A stretch of DNA of 64,000 nucleotides from Acytostelium subglobosum LB1 (taxonomy: Eukaryota; Evosea; Eumycetozoa; Acytosteliales; Acytosteliaceae), in assembly GCF_000787575.1 (NCBI RefSeq), contig NW_012236492.1, positions 1-64,000 on the forward strand, in the 5' to 3' direction. Of this stretch, positions 1 to 10,101 are shown piece after piece. The position numbers and the translations under genes were made by a program. Within the stretch, counting starts at the first letter, position 1. Every line of letters begins with the position of its first letter. The notes below the pieces were generated by a model that did not search any database, was not told the origin of the DNA, and worked only from the letters and a program-made list of their open reading frames with translations.

Positions 1-2
1 TG

Positions 3-980
3 GCCAATCCAGACTTTGATGAGAGTACATTTAAGCGTCAAGCAACTGATTCTGCGCCAACAACTACAAAGAAGTCCAAGCTGGATCAAGAATCTGACCT
101 TCCAGTTTGTCAACATGGACAGAAATGTTATCGCAAGGTAAATTGTTTGTTTGTTTGTTTGATTGATTGATTGAAATGATCCACCCACTGACACCGACAT
201 CTCCAACATCTGAAGAATGCCGAACACTTTAAGGAGTTCTCACATCCATGGTTAAAGCTGTCTGCCACTGGTGGCAAGAGTGATGCTGCTCCTGAGCTAA
301 ACACATGGTCACCAAAGACAGCATATCATAAGAAGAAGCCTAGTGAGACAAAGAATGCTGGAAGGTCATTGATACTGCCACTCATATCAACATTGGTACA
401 TCAGTTCAATCCAGAGAAGGCGATCGACATTGCATTCAAGGAGCTCGCCACCTATCTTTCATTCCACGCAGGCGAGGACGACATCAGATTGGTTCTGTTC
501 GTGGACAAGTCACTGGTCAATGACAAGGTGAACAAAGTGTTACAGAAGCGATTGTCAGAGATAGAGGACGATTCGAGATTGAAGGTCTACGTCCAGGACA
601 CCGTCAACTCGCTGGACTACCTGAACGACATTGGTAGCGGTGCGCCATGTAGGTTCATGGCAGTGGAGTCATCGTGGCGACTCAAGAGGACTGAGAATAA
701 CAAGTTGCTCTATCAGGCGGCCGGTTCATCATTCGAGAAGGAGACCAAGACTAGACATCCTGACATTATTGGACAGGTGGCACATGTCTATCCAGTGCCA
801 ATCGTCGACGGTGGAAATGCCGAATTGAAGAAGGAGCATGGTGTGGAAGTGTTGTTACTAGTTGTTGGACCAAACATGAACGAGTTGAAGGCCAATCAAT
901 TGGAGGACTACGAAGACTCTATACCATTACTAGAGAACACCTATCGTGCAATATTGTCAACACTTGACAAGCAGTCATAA
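3..980 (+). CDS. PBZ zinc finger plus macro-like domain protein (5' end cut off)
   Basis: The coding exons are 3-137 and 216-980, joined in phase 0 across a 78-bp intron holding TTTG and ATTG runs; the start lies upstream of the window. The first junction restores C-x5-C-x6-H-x5-H (CQHGQKCYRK joined to NAEHFKEFSH), which fits a PBZ finger, the poly(ADP-ribose)-binding module of APLF-type DNA repair proteins. About 50 residues later comes a region of roughly 190 residues that looks macro-like: an AIDIAFKEL helix, a hydrophobic strand LVLFVD, and VEVLLLVVGPNMNE near the end, resembling the GPNMN strand of macro domains fused to aprataxin-like proteins. The likely role is ADP-ribose or DNA-break signalling in the nucleus, inferred from domains only. 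The PBZ pattern is clear; the macro assignment is weaker, and any N-terminal catalytic or FHA domain would be outside the window. Confidence 0.6.
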
Positions 981-1528
981 ATAATTGTAAAGTGTTGTAA
1001 TTAATTAATTCTCAGGTCCACTAATCAGGGTCCATGTTGTTCTTTCAACAACACTTTAATGTTGACTCCATCAGTAGGGTAATCATGTATGGAGTGAGGA
1101 AAGTATGGGGGTTATGATCATTCGATAAGTAAGTATGGGGGTTTATGACTAATAATGAAAGGATTCAATCCCCCCTCTGTAATACATTGGGAAATAATTC
1201 CCGTGAGCCATCCAAGTTTGAGTATGTATGTGTATGTATCTTTATATATATTGTCATTAACATCATCAATGTATTTGTTGATGTTACTACTGCCTCCCTC
1301 CAACACTCAAAGGGGGGAGATTAAATATATATTATTTATGCATTAATTACCATTACATATTTAAAGTGTGAATCAAGAGTATTTGAAAGACTGGTCTTTT
1401 AATAGATATATTAATATTACTTTTTGATCATTATTAATTAAATAAATAAATAAATATTAATATATATTAGAAACTATATTTCCCAACTACAACCACAACA
1501 CCTACCAATCTAGTCAACCGATTTAAGA
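981..1528. other. AT-rich intergenic region
   Basis: This 548-bp spacer between two same-strand genes contains a short imperfect duplication (AGTATGGGGGTT near 1103 and 1133) and AAAT/TTAA runs near 1430-1470. I see no gene. The proximal part is probably the promoter and 5' UTR of the surface protein starting at 1529. Confidence 0.5.
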
Positions 1529-4395
1529 ATGGTTACTAGTGAAAGGGGGAAGAGTGCCCTCTTCCTTATTGCCCTCCTCTTTGTCATCCATAGTGTACAT
1601 GTAGATGCAATGATGAGTAAGTTTGTCAATATCAAAGATATTTATATAAATATAATTGAATTTATTTATGACTTCAATTTATTTAATTTCATATATAGTA
1701 AATGAAGGCCTTTGCAACACCATTCAATGTCCTTTTGGACAAGTGTGTTGCCATCCTTCTGTATATGTGTCTCCCAAGTGTATCTCTGTATGCACTTTCA
1801 AAACATGTTCCCTTGGTTCAACATGTACCGTTGATTCCCTTGGCCAACCCAAATGTCTATTGCCTACATCTGGTACAGTATCCACTGCAAGCACCGTTGT
1901 CAGCACCGTCGCAACCACCACCGTGTCTACAAGCAGCACTGTTGTAAGCACGGTTGCAACGACCACTGTGTCGACTGCCAGCACTAGTGCCCCCTCGTCT
2001 TCTGTATCATCCACCACTGTTACGACCACGGCTACTACTACTGGACCTGTCTCCACAATAACTGCCACTACCACGGTGACCACGACAGCCGGTACCTCCT
2101 CCACAACTGTGTCGACAACTAGCCCAGCAGTGACAACTTTGGCATCAACCACTGTTACGACTACTGCAAGCACTACAGTATCAACTGTTGCTGGAGCAAC
2201 TGGCTCGACCGCTACGACCACCGCATCAACAACTGTCTCGACCACAAGTATTCCAACCTCGTCCACCACTGCCACTACCTCTGCTTCAACTACCGCTACA
2301 ACAACAGTCAATCCTTCTACTATCACCACCACTGCGTCCACCACCGCCACAACTACGGTGACTCCCACGTCAACAATCACCGCCACCACCACGGTGACAA
2401 CTACTGGCAAGCCACCATTGACTATTACTACCACTGTGACAACTACAGCCTCTACCACAGTGACACCAACCTCTACAATCACTGCTACTACCACAGTGAC
2501 AACTACTGGCAAACCACCTCTGACTATAACTACCACTGCGACGACGACAGCCTCTACCACAGTGACACCAGCCTCTACTATCACCGCCACTACAACAGTG
2601 ACAACTACCAGCAAGCCACCTGTTACTATCACTACCACTGCGACAACGACAGCCTCTACCACAGTGACACCAACCTCCACAATCACCGCCACTACAACTG
2701 TGACAACCACTGGCATACCCCCCGTTACCACGACAGCAACCACAATAGCTTCGACCACGGCCACAACCACAGCCTCCACGACCAGTCCACCAGTTACTAC
2801 AACAGCTACTACATTCGGAGTTGTTAACACAGTGGGACTGTCCACAACAGGCACTAATAATGCCAACAACAAGTTTACCCTATTTGCCTTTGGNTGATTC
2901 CAACAATAATAATAATGGCATTCAGGACACTGACGAGATATTTTTCTTCCAGGGCAGGGGCAATCTGACAAGGGCAGACGGTTCGGTTGTCCAGGCGTCT
3001 CCTCCACCGAGGGACCCAAGGGTGTGGTCTTCAATAACCTGCCAAATGGTCACTACTGCCTCAATGTTGACTACTCAAACGGAAACTACAAGGTCGGACC
3101 ACTTGGAAACAGCAACACCATCCAAGACAACTTGATCAACCCGGTCACGAACAAATATTGCTTTGATCTAAATCAATATATTCTAGACCTGATTGTTCGG
3201 GTTGGTTATGTCCAAGTGATCAAACCAAAGGTCAAATTGCAGATGTTCCAAGATGACAACAAGAATGGCAAAGATGATGCTGGTGAACCATGGGCATTCC
3301 GAGGACGTGGCAACCTCACCAAGGCCGATGGAACTGTTGTCACTTCCTTTGACAAGACCAATGGAATTGATGGAGTCATCATGGGACCTCTTGATGATGG
3401 CGAGTACTGTCTCAATGTTGATCACAACTCTCCAAATGATTGGAAGATTGGACCACTTGGTACCACTGGCACTGTCGATGACAACAAGATCGATCCTAAC
3501 ACCAACAAGTACTGCTTCAAAATCTCTGAAGAGACCCCTCTCAACTCAGATGGCCAACTGGTAATCAAGGCCGGTATTGTACCATTCGTTCGAAACTCTT
3601 TGATCTTGTATGGTTTTGAGGACAAGGACAAGAATGGCAAACAAGATGTTGGAGGGCCCTATTCCGCTTATGGCCAAGGCAATCTTACCTTAGCTGATGG
3701 CACATTGGCCAGACTAAGTTAGGTATTTGTAGATCAAAGATAAACCTGACCTTTATTATCTTTAAATGATTGATTGATTAATTAATTATGTTGTTGTGGG
3801 ATTATTTGTTTGGTTGATATGCAGTGGACCAGATCATGACATTGCGTTCAATCAACTCACTTCAGCTGGATATCCAATAACCAATTATTCATCATGAATC
3901 ATATTGTTGGATTGAATGATACAAGTAAGAATTAAAAAAAACATTTATATTCGACGAGGGTGTAGTCTTCCCAATGATGAGTCGTGGTATACACAATTAT
4001 TCATTGTAAAATAGATATTATCTGACCTATACTACCAAGATAAATAACTGAACTGTCACTTCAGTGAATTGTAATAGATACACCTGAATATTAACCTAAT
4101 TAATGAATAGTTCAGTTACAGATCAAGGTTAATAACTATTCACCTGAACTTACGGAGCATTGAGACTAACATGGAAGCCGGAGTTGACTTTGGAGTTTTG
4201 GAGGATGGAAGATACTGCATCAATTCAGATCATCCTAATCCTATATACAAGGTCGGACCATTGGGTACATCTGGCACTGTCATGGACAACAAGATTGATC
4301 CAACCACAAATAAGTACTGCTTTGATTTCCCAGGTACCAAACCACTCAACTCCAAGAACCAGATGGAGGTCAGAGTTTCTTATGTAGGAGTATAG
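1529..4395 (+). CDS. Colossin-like secreted protein with SdrD-B repeats, reading frame interrupted
   Basis: Exon 1 (1529-1616) encodes a signal peptide with hydrophobic core ALFLIALLFVIHS. An 82-bp intron follows, and exon 2 starts at 1699. The mature part begins with a cysteine-rich follistatin-like segment (about 1702-1860; CPFGQVCC, CTFKTCSLGSTC). Next is a mucin-like Thr/Ser/Val stalk of about 330 residues (1864-2870), then SdrD-B type repeats with the signature DxNxNGxxDxGEP followed by GNLTxADG, YCLN and KVGPLG. Such repeats are known from bacterial adhesins and Dictyostelium colossins. The frame is not continuous: it changes at the N at 2894, again near 2985-2995, and the third repeat is split between 3717 and 4170 by about 450 bp of AT-rich DNA. 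The downstream piece (4171-4395) completes that repeat and ends at TAG. This may be a decaying gene or a mix of assembly errors and an insertion. Cell-surface or extracellular location is inferred from the signal peptide. Confidence 0.65.
1864..2870 (+). repeat. Thr/Ser-rich mucin-like coding repeat
   Basis: Roughly 1 kb of imperfect repeats encodes ATTTVTTT, ASTTVT and TITATTTVTTTGKPP units. A longer unit of about 40 residues recurs at least four times between 2330 and 2730. On the minus strand the same DNA gives a long valine-rich open frame that is an artefact of the repeat. Confidence 0.8.
3711..4169. mobile_element. Candidate small non-autonomous insertion with flanking direct repeats
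   Basis: AGACTAA occurs at 3711-3717 and 4163-4169, bracketing AT-rich DNA that breaks an SdrD-B repeat. Inside the 3' third are nested inverted repeats: TAACTGAACT (4045-4054) with AGTTCAGTTA (4109-4118), ATTAACCT (4090-4097) with AGGTTAAT (4126-4133), and GAATAGTT (4105-4112) with AACTATTC (4134-4141). CACCTGAA is directly repeated at 4081 and 4141. This resembles a MITE with a 7-bp target duplication, but there are no clear terminal inverted repeats at the boundaries and no coding capacity. No GT-AG intron that keeps the frame was found here. Confidence 0.35.
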
Positions 4396-4552
4396 GTTCT
4401 AATAAAGATTTCTCTTCCTAGGAACTTGAAGTAATATTTCTCTCTTAATCACTCTATTATTTAAATACATCTATCATCTCTCAGAGGGCCCATGACTGTC
4501 TCAGGGTCCACCTGCAGGATGTATCGTGCTTCATTGCAATTATATGTATGAT

Positions 4553-6657
4553 TTATTCCTTTTTCTCCAGTTTTCTAACAATCTCCGTGAGACTGACAGT
4601 GCTCTGCTTGAGGAACTCCTCGAGGAAACGCCTGTGAAGTGCTGGTGTTTCTTTGTGAAGCTTGAGCTTAGGCACTCCATTGTTCGTCTCGCTTGTGAAG
4701 CAAAATCCAACTCTGATGAGCAGATCGTCCCCTTGTAGCAGTGGCAGGCGATTCTCGTCGAGGGGCACAACATGATCGGATGATGTATGAGCCGTGAGGA
4801 TGTAACATATAAAATGCTCCCTGAGCAAGCGATAGTTGTGGACTCTGATGATGGGGCGCGCAGGAAGACATCCTTCTCTATGGGTGAAGTACAGGGGAGC
4901 GATTGTTTCTGATAGATAGAAGCGGTGAGAAATGCCCGGAGGAAATCCAAATACTCCAAGATAAATTGATGACAATGGGTCTTGGACAACTGAAGAGCCA
5001 GGTGTGGGTTCCTTGAGTTGACCATCTAGATGACTTCTGATGTGACCTGTAAGATCCCACTCTGATTTGTCAATACATGCTTTACAATTTGGTTGACCAT
5101 CTGTGGTCCATTTGCACTGTATCTTCTTCTGGACAATTTCCGATTCGATTGAGAAGTGGCTCTTGATGTGATCGTGGAGTTGATGCAGTAGTATACTAGG
5201 GTTGTCACAATTGGCCCATCTACATGTGATAGGCCGTGTATCCTCCCACATCGAATAGGTTTCGTGAGTCTTTAGATGATCATCCAGTGTCATCCTTGAT
5301 TGTTGCAATGACATTCTTGCGACCGCTCTCTCCACAACATGGTCGTCGACCAATGAACAACGTTCATGCACCAATGGTAGGCAACCAGAGTTGCCAACCT
5401 TGTGAAGTGATGAGTTGAGCGGTCCCACAACAATCCACAGGCGAGATATGTGGGTAAAATGGAGTCCATCAGTGTTGAAGCAATCCCAGGATTCCGACAT
5501 GTACTTGAATAGGAGCAACTCTTTACAATTGAACTGTCCCAGGTAGAGGTGGAGCTGGAAATTTGGTTCGTCCAGGACCTCTTCCTTTTTTTTCGTTTCC
5601 TGAAGAGAGGCCCTGCGCCGAGTTGTCGTTTTGATGTTAGTAAGGTCGGTCTATCACACGCTCAATAATACACGCTCATACCCTGGCTGGACGTTCTGCA
5701 CAGCTTGAACTTGCTGCACAGCAGGGGTTGGCTGCACGTTAGGAGCTGGCTGCAAGGTTGGAGATGGCTGGTCGGTTGGAGCTGGCTGCACAGCTTGATC
5801 TTGCTGCACGACTGGGGATGGCTTCTTGTGTACGGCTGGATCTGGCTGCTTGTTTACATAGTTGAGAAGCCATTTCCTAAGATCAAGAAATGAACAGTGA
5901 TTGTAGCTTCCATCAATGCACATGATTCGGAAAGAAGAAAAGGCCAGGGCGAGAAGGAGCCATCCTTTGTACTCAATAAACTCCACACCTGTTGGAAAAT
6001 TGATGACTTCCAAATATTCAGCCAAGTTGGATTCTGCAGAGCCAAAGGTGTTGTCGCACCTGTTAATGGATTGATTAGCATACTCATATATCTACCAAGA
6101 ATATACATACTACATTACCTTTTGCAGTATAGAGGGAGATGTGCTTTTTGAATGCTTGTATCTCTGATAAGAGGGCGGTTTGAGTCCTCAAACTGGACAT
6201 GGCCAACCTTTAAGGTTTCACTCGGGAAGATCAGATGCAGCTTCTTCAGTATGCAGGCGGAGACATAATGGCTGTTTATCTGTTTCTCCTTCTAAATAAA
6301 TATGTTAGTTTAATTATTCCTCGAAGTAATCCATGTATCATCAGCCAGTCGTACGTATAGGTATACCTTTAGACACATGAAACATCTTGGAGGCCTCTTG
6401 CCTGCCCTAATATGTTGATACAGACACTCAAACATCGAAGTAAGGTTTGAATTAGATTTGCTCTCTTCGATCCAATCGTCACCTCCAAGTTTGGCATATT
6501 GGTCCTTAAGTTGCTGCTCAGCCATAATGGGAGGAGCTTCAACCTTGGCTGGGATATAGTAGTTAACCAAGAACTGAAGCATCTCAGCTTGCTTCACACT
6601 CCATATTTCTAGGTCTTCAGGTTCCGCCTGATCAATAATATCAATTGATGATGACAT
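4553..6657 (-). CDS. Multi-zinc protein: treble-clef-like module plus C2H2 fingers
   Basis: The model has four exons on the minus strand: 6657-6367, 6291-6119, 6059-5682 and 5612-4553, with all junctions in frame, giving 633 residues. Residues 92-95 (CFMC), H105/C110 and C153-KR-C156 followed by E164 form a CxxC...H...CxxC...E pattern, reminiscent of HNH-like treble-clef zinc domains. A Gln/Pro-rich linker (QPAPTDQPSPTLQP) follows. Two C2H2 fingers lie near residues 411-433 (C-x4-C-x12-H-x3-H) and 447-475 (C-x9-C-x13-H-x3-H); an HLKTH just before may be the remains of a third. I do not recognise the family. DNA or RNA binding is a reasonable inference, but no catalytic residue can be assigned. 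The exon 3/4 acceptor is the least certain junction (a shorter 31-bp intron is also in frame). Confidence 0.6.
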
Positions 6658-8293
6658 TGATAGAATGATTGGTTGATTGATTGGTTGATGATTTTTATAT
6701 TGTTGATGTTGAAGATAAATTTATGAATGTGATATATATGACTTCTGAACTATTATTATGAATGATTAAAAGTGTTAATGAAATCAAGATGTTCATTACA
6801 TCCTAGATCCTTTTTTTTTCTCATATGCTCATTCTTTTGAACTTTGTTGTTCAAAATGATTTTATTTAATTAAGAATGTTCACTCTAAGCAATAGAGAGC
6901 AGATATCGTGAAATCTTATCAACACTTGATAGATTGTAACTTTTGATTAACTAGGTGATTAATCAATTAATTAATTGATTTGTGGAGTTTGAACAACAGT
7001 TCTATCAATCAATGGTTATCATTGCCAATATTACCCAAACAAGGTGGACTGCCAATCCACACTCACTCTGTAGTTATTATCTCGATTCCTGATGATGACA
7101 AAGCACTCATATAAATGCAGTGGAGATAGATTAAAATATGATTTAATTGTATGATCCATTATATCATTCAATCAATTAATTAATCATATGACGTGCTGTT
7201 TGAGATAAATCAGACTGAACCAACTCTGGCTTCTCTCTAAAATAAGCGGTTACATTTATCAATACTTATTCTACATTGGTATTAATCTACAAATATGTCA
7301 TATGACTTATGATATGTTGTCCCACCCACCCCTATGTGTCCAATGGGTATTCAAGATTGGCTCTGATCACCTGTGTATGTGTGTGATCAACAAAGATATA
7401 ACTGTGTGTGTAGGGGGAGGGGTGTGATGAGAACACAAGTCGAATTGACGAATGCCTGTTATGAGACAGCCAGTTCAATTTTAGTTGTTGTTGTTATAAA
7501 TAAGAATATATATAATATAAAATATAACATTTAATTATTATATATATAATGTATTCGTATTCTTAAATCTAACTGTCAAAAAGTATAGTACCATCGTCTT
7601 TGTCCCTACCTCTTTATCAATAAGTGGGTCAATCAATCATAGTTGTTGGGCTGGTGTGTGTGAGTGTGTGTGTGGAGTGTGTGTGTATGTCTGATCAAAG
7701 GGTGTTGCCAACGGGCCTACACACCCACCATGTCATCAGTCGCTTGGAGATGGTATCCCACCCTCGATCACACAACATGTCTGCTTGTTCATGTGATTCA
7801 AGACACATACGACATCCACACAAACACACAAGCACACACCAAGTAGGGTCACATGATCTACTGCCATCCACTACCACTCTTCATTCATTAATGATATAGG
7901 ATATGACCTGGCTACATCAGCCAGATACTCTGCTTGGCTTATTTCACACAATCATAATCAACTACAACAACTACTACTTCCACCAACCAACTAACTAAAC
8001 CAACTGACTGACTGACTGACTGACCTTAGTGGTATTGGCCCCTACCCTTCATGTCTATCTGCCATCCATCAATCAATCCATCACACATATGGCATGGCAT
8101 TGCATCGTCTGAGGGGAGGAAGGGGAGGGTAGCACCTCCTGGAGGAGGTCAGGTCAGGTCATGTGATCACATGTCTATTTAAACATGTCCATCACCTTTG
8201 GTATCGACAACTACATATTGTTTTGATTATATGTTTGTAGTTGTCAATCATCAGTCATTATAATATATTAATATTATTACATTCAACAACAAC
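6658..8293. other. Long AT-rich intergenic region between divergent genes
   Basis: About 1.6 kb lies between the minus-strand zinc protein and the P450, so it should hold both promoters. It contains TTAA-rich stretches, a GT-rich run near 7650-7690 and an AC-rich run near 7800-7840 (potentially able to pair), and G-rich DNA at 8110-8160. Short open frames at 7624-7899 come from these repeats and are not convincing. No RNA gene was seen. Confidence 0.5.
8146..8185 (+). promoter_or_regulatory. P450 promoter: AGGTC triplet, palindrome and TATA-like box
   Basis: Three tandem AGGTC units (8146-8160) run directly into a perfect 14-bp palindrome CATGTGATCACATG (8160-8173) and then TATTTAAA (about 8177-8184), some 110 bp upstream of the P450 start codon. 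The spacing fits an upstream binding site plus a core promoter. The binding factor is unknown. Confidence 0.4.
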
Positions 8294-9942
8294 ATGTTCT
8301 TATTAATAGTCTTAGGTTTATTCCTTGCATTCGTTGCGGTAGGTGGATCATCATAAGGACCAATCATTCAATCAATCAATCATATTCTAACCCAGACCTA
8401 CACAATCATTATAAAGTTCCATAAGAAGAGGACTTATGGAATGCCTCCAGGCCCATTCCCAATCCCAATCTTGGGTAACATTCATCAATTGGGAAGGATG
8501 CCTCATAAGTCACTTAAGGCATTCTCTGAGAAGTATGGTGGATTGACCACATTCTTCTTGGGAAGTGTACCATCCGTTCTTGTCAGTGATCCAACACTGC
8601 TCAAGGAATTGATCATCTACAAGTCCGAACAAATCATTGATAGATACAACACTGATTCAGCTCAAATCATTGGCAGTATGTTACACCCATCACTCACTCA
8701 ATCAATCACTCAATGTCACTAACATCAATCAATCACCTTAGGGGAGAAGAACCTGTTGTTTGCCAAGGGACCATTCTGGAAGAAGTATAGAAAGCTATTC
8801 ACCAATGCCATGACCAAGGCCAGAACACACAACATTGCATCCAGAATTGAGCAACAAGCCATTGCCCTCAACAACTTCTTTGGAACATACGCCGCATCAG
8901 GTCAACCAGTATGTTATCATGATGATCAAACATGTCCATGGACGTTCGTCTAACCAAACATTCAATCAATCAATTATAGTTGAATCCACATAACTATATC
9001 AGAAGATACAGTTTGAATGGAGTTATTGACTACTCATTCTCGGACTTTGTAGAGTATGAATCAGAGTCTGATCACATTGTTATCAAGGCCGCTGAGATTA
9101 TGGAGGAAATTCTTGCCACGGGTAATCCACATGATTACATCCCATTCCTGAAGCCATTCTACAGTGCCAAGAGAAAGGCTTTGGGTGATGCCGTCGGCCA
9201 AGTGTGGACCTACTGTGATGACGCCATCAAGTTGCACAGACAAACACTCAACCCCGAGAAGCCACGTGACCTGCTCGATTGTATCCTGATGGAGTGGGAC
9301 AAGTCCGATGAGAAGGAGTTCTACGAGGACGAGAGTCTTGCCAAGTGTCTGACCGATCTGATCGTCGCTGGCCACGAGACTGTCGCCATCACCCTCGGCT
9401 GGTTGATCATCTTCATGGCCAACAACCAGGACATGCAGGAGAAGGTGTACGAGGAGCTGATCAACGTCGTGGGCAAGGGCAACCTGCCCACCCTCATCCA
9501 CAGAAACTCGACCACATACCTCAACGCCGTCCTCAAGGAGACGATGAGAATCAGAACCGCTGCACCTCTCGCCCTCCCAAGATGCGCCGTTGAGGACATC
9601 CAGCTCGGTGGCTACGTCATCCCCAAGGGCACCCAGGTGTTGATGGCCGTCTACGGTCTGGCCATGGACGACAAGCATTGGGAGAGTCCAGAGACCTTCA
9701 ACCCAGACAGATGGAGCAAGGAATCGTCGTCCACTGACTACACCTACATTCCATTCGGTCTTGGACCACGTATGTGTGTTGGTATGGGTGTTGCCAAGGA
9801 TGAGTTGTACTATGCCGCCTCTCAAATGTTGATGAACTTTAAGTGGAGCAGCACTGATGGCAAGCAATTGGATGATGAAGGAGTTGCCAGAATCGCCTTG
9901 GAGTACAAGCAGTACAACATCAAGGTTGAGAACAGAGCATGA
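8294..9942 (+). CDS. Cytochrome P450
   Basis: Exons 8294-8338, 8396-8675, 8742-8908 and 8980-9942 splice in frame to 484 residues, normal for a microsomal P450. The N-terminus is a hydrophobic membrane anchor (MFLLIVLGLFLAF), then a basic stretch and the proline-rich hinge PPGPFPIPILGN. The I-helix oxygen-activation motif AGHET starts near residue 294, the ExxR motif is KETMR near 350-354, and the heme loop FGLGPRMCVG places the heme-ligand cysteine at about 430. It should act as a heme monooxygenase on the ER with NADPH-P450 reductase; the substrate cannot be told. The last exon is notably GC-rich at third positions, which also produces a spurious 268-codon antisense frame. It is convergent with the Arf GEF gene, 159 bp away. 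Confidence 0.95.
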
Positions 9943-10101
9943 TCAATCCTTCCACTCCCCATCTCCAATCCATCCCATCATCACAGCGCATCCACCTCCA
10001 TCCATCACCAACTCCAGACAACCAACAACAATCAATTGAAAGAATAAATAATACGCCAAACCCCCTTGTTGTAAATAAGAAATAAGAAACGTGGACATTG
10101 T

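Noticed and set aside
1724-3034. Minus-strand open frame of 436 codons
   Set aside because: Its valine-rich repeats are the reverse complement of the Thr/Ser repeat of the surface protein.
7624-7899. Overlapping short frames on both strands
   Set aside because: They come from GT- and AC-rich repeats with no conserved features.
9061-9867. Minus-strand open frame of 268 codons opposite the P450
   Set aside because: The plus strand carries all P450 signatures; the antisense frame comes from C-ending codons.
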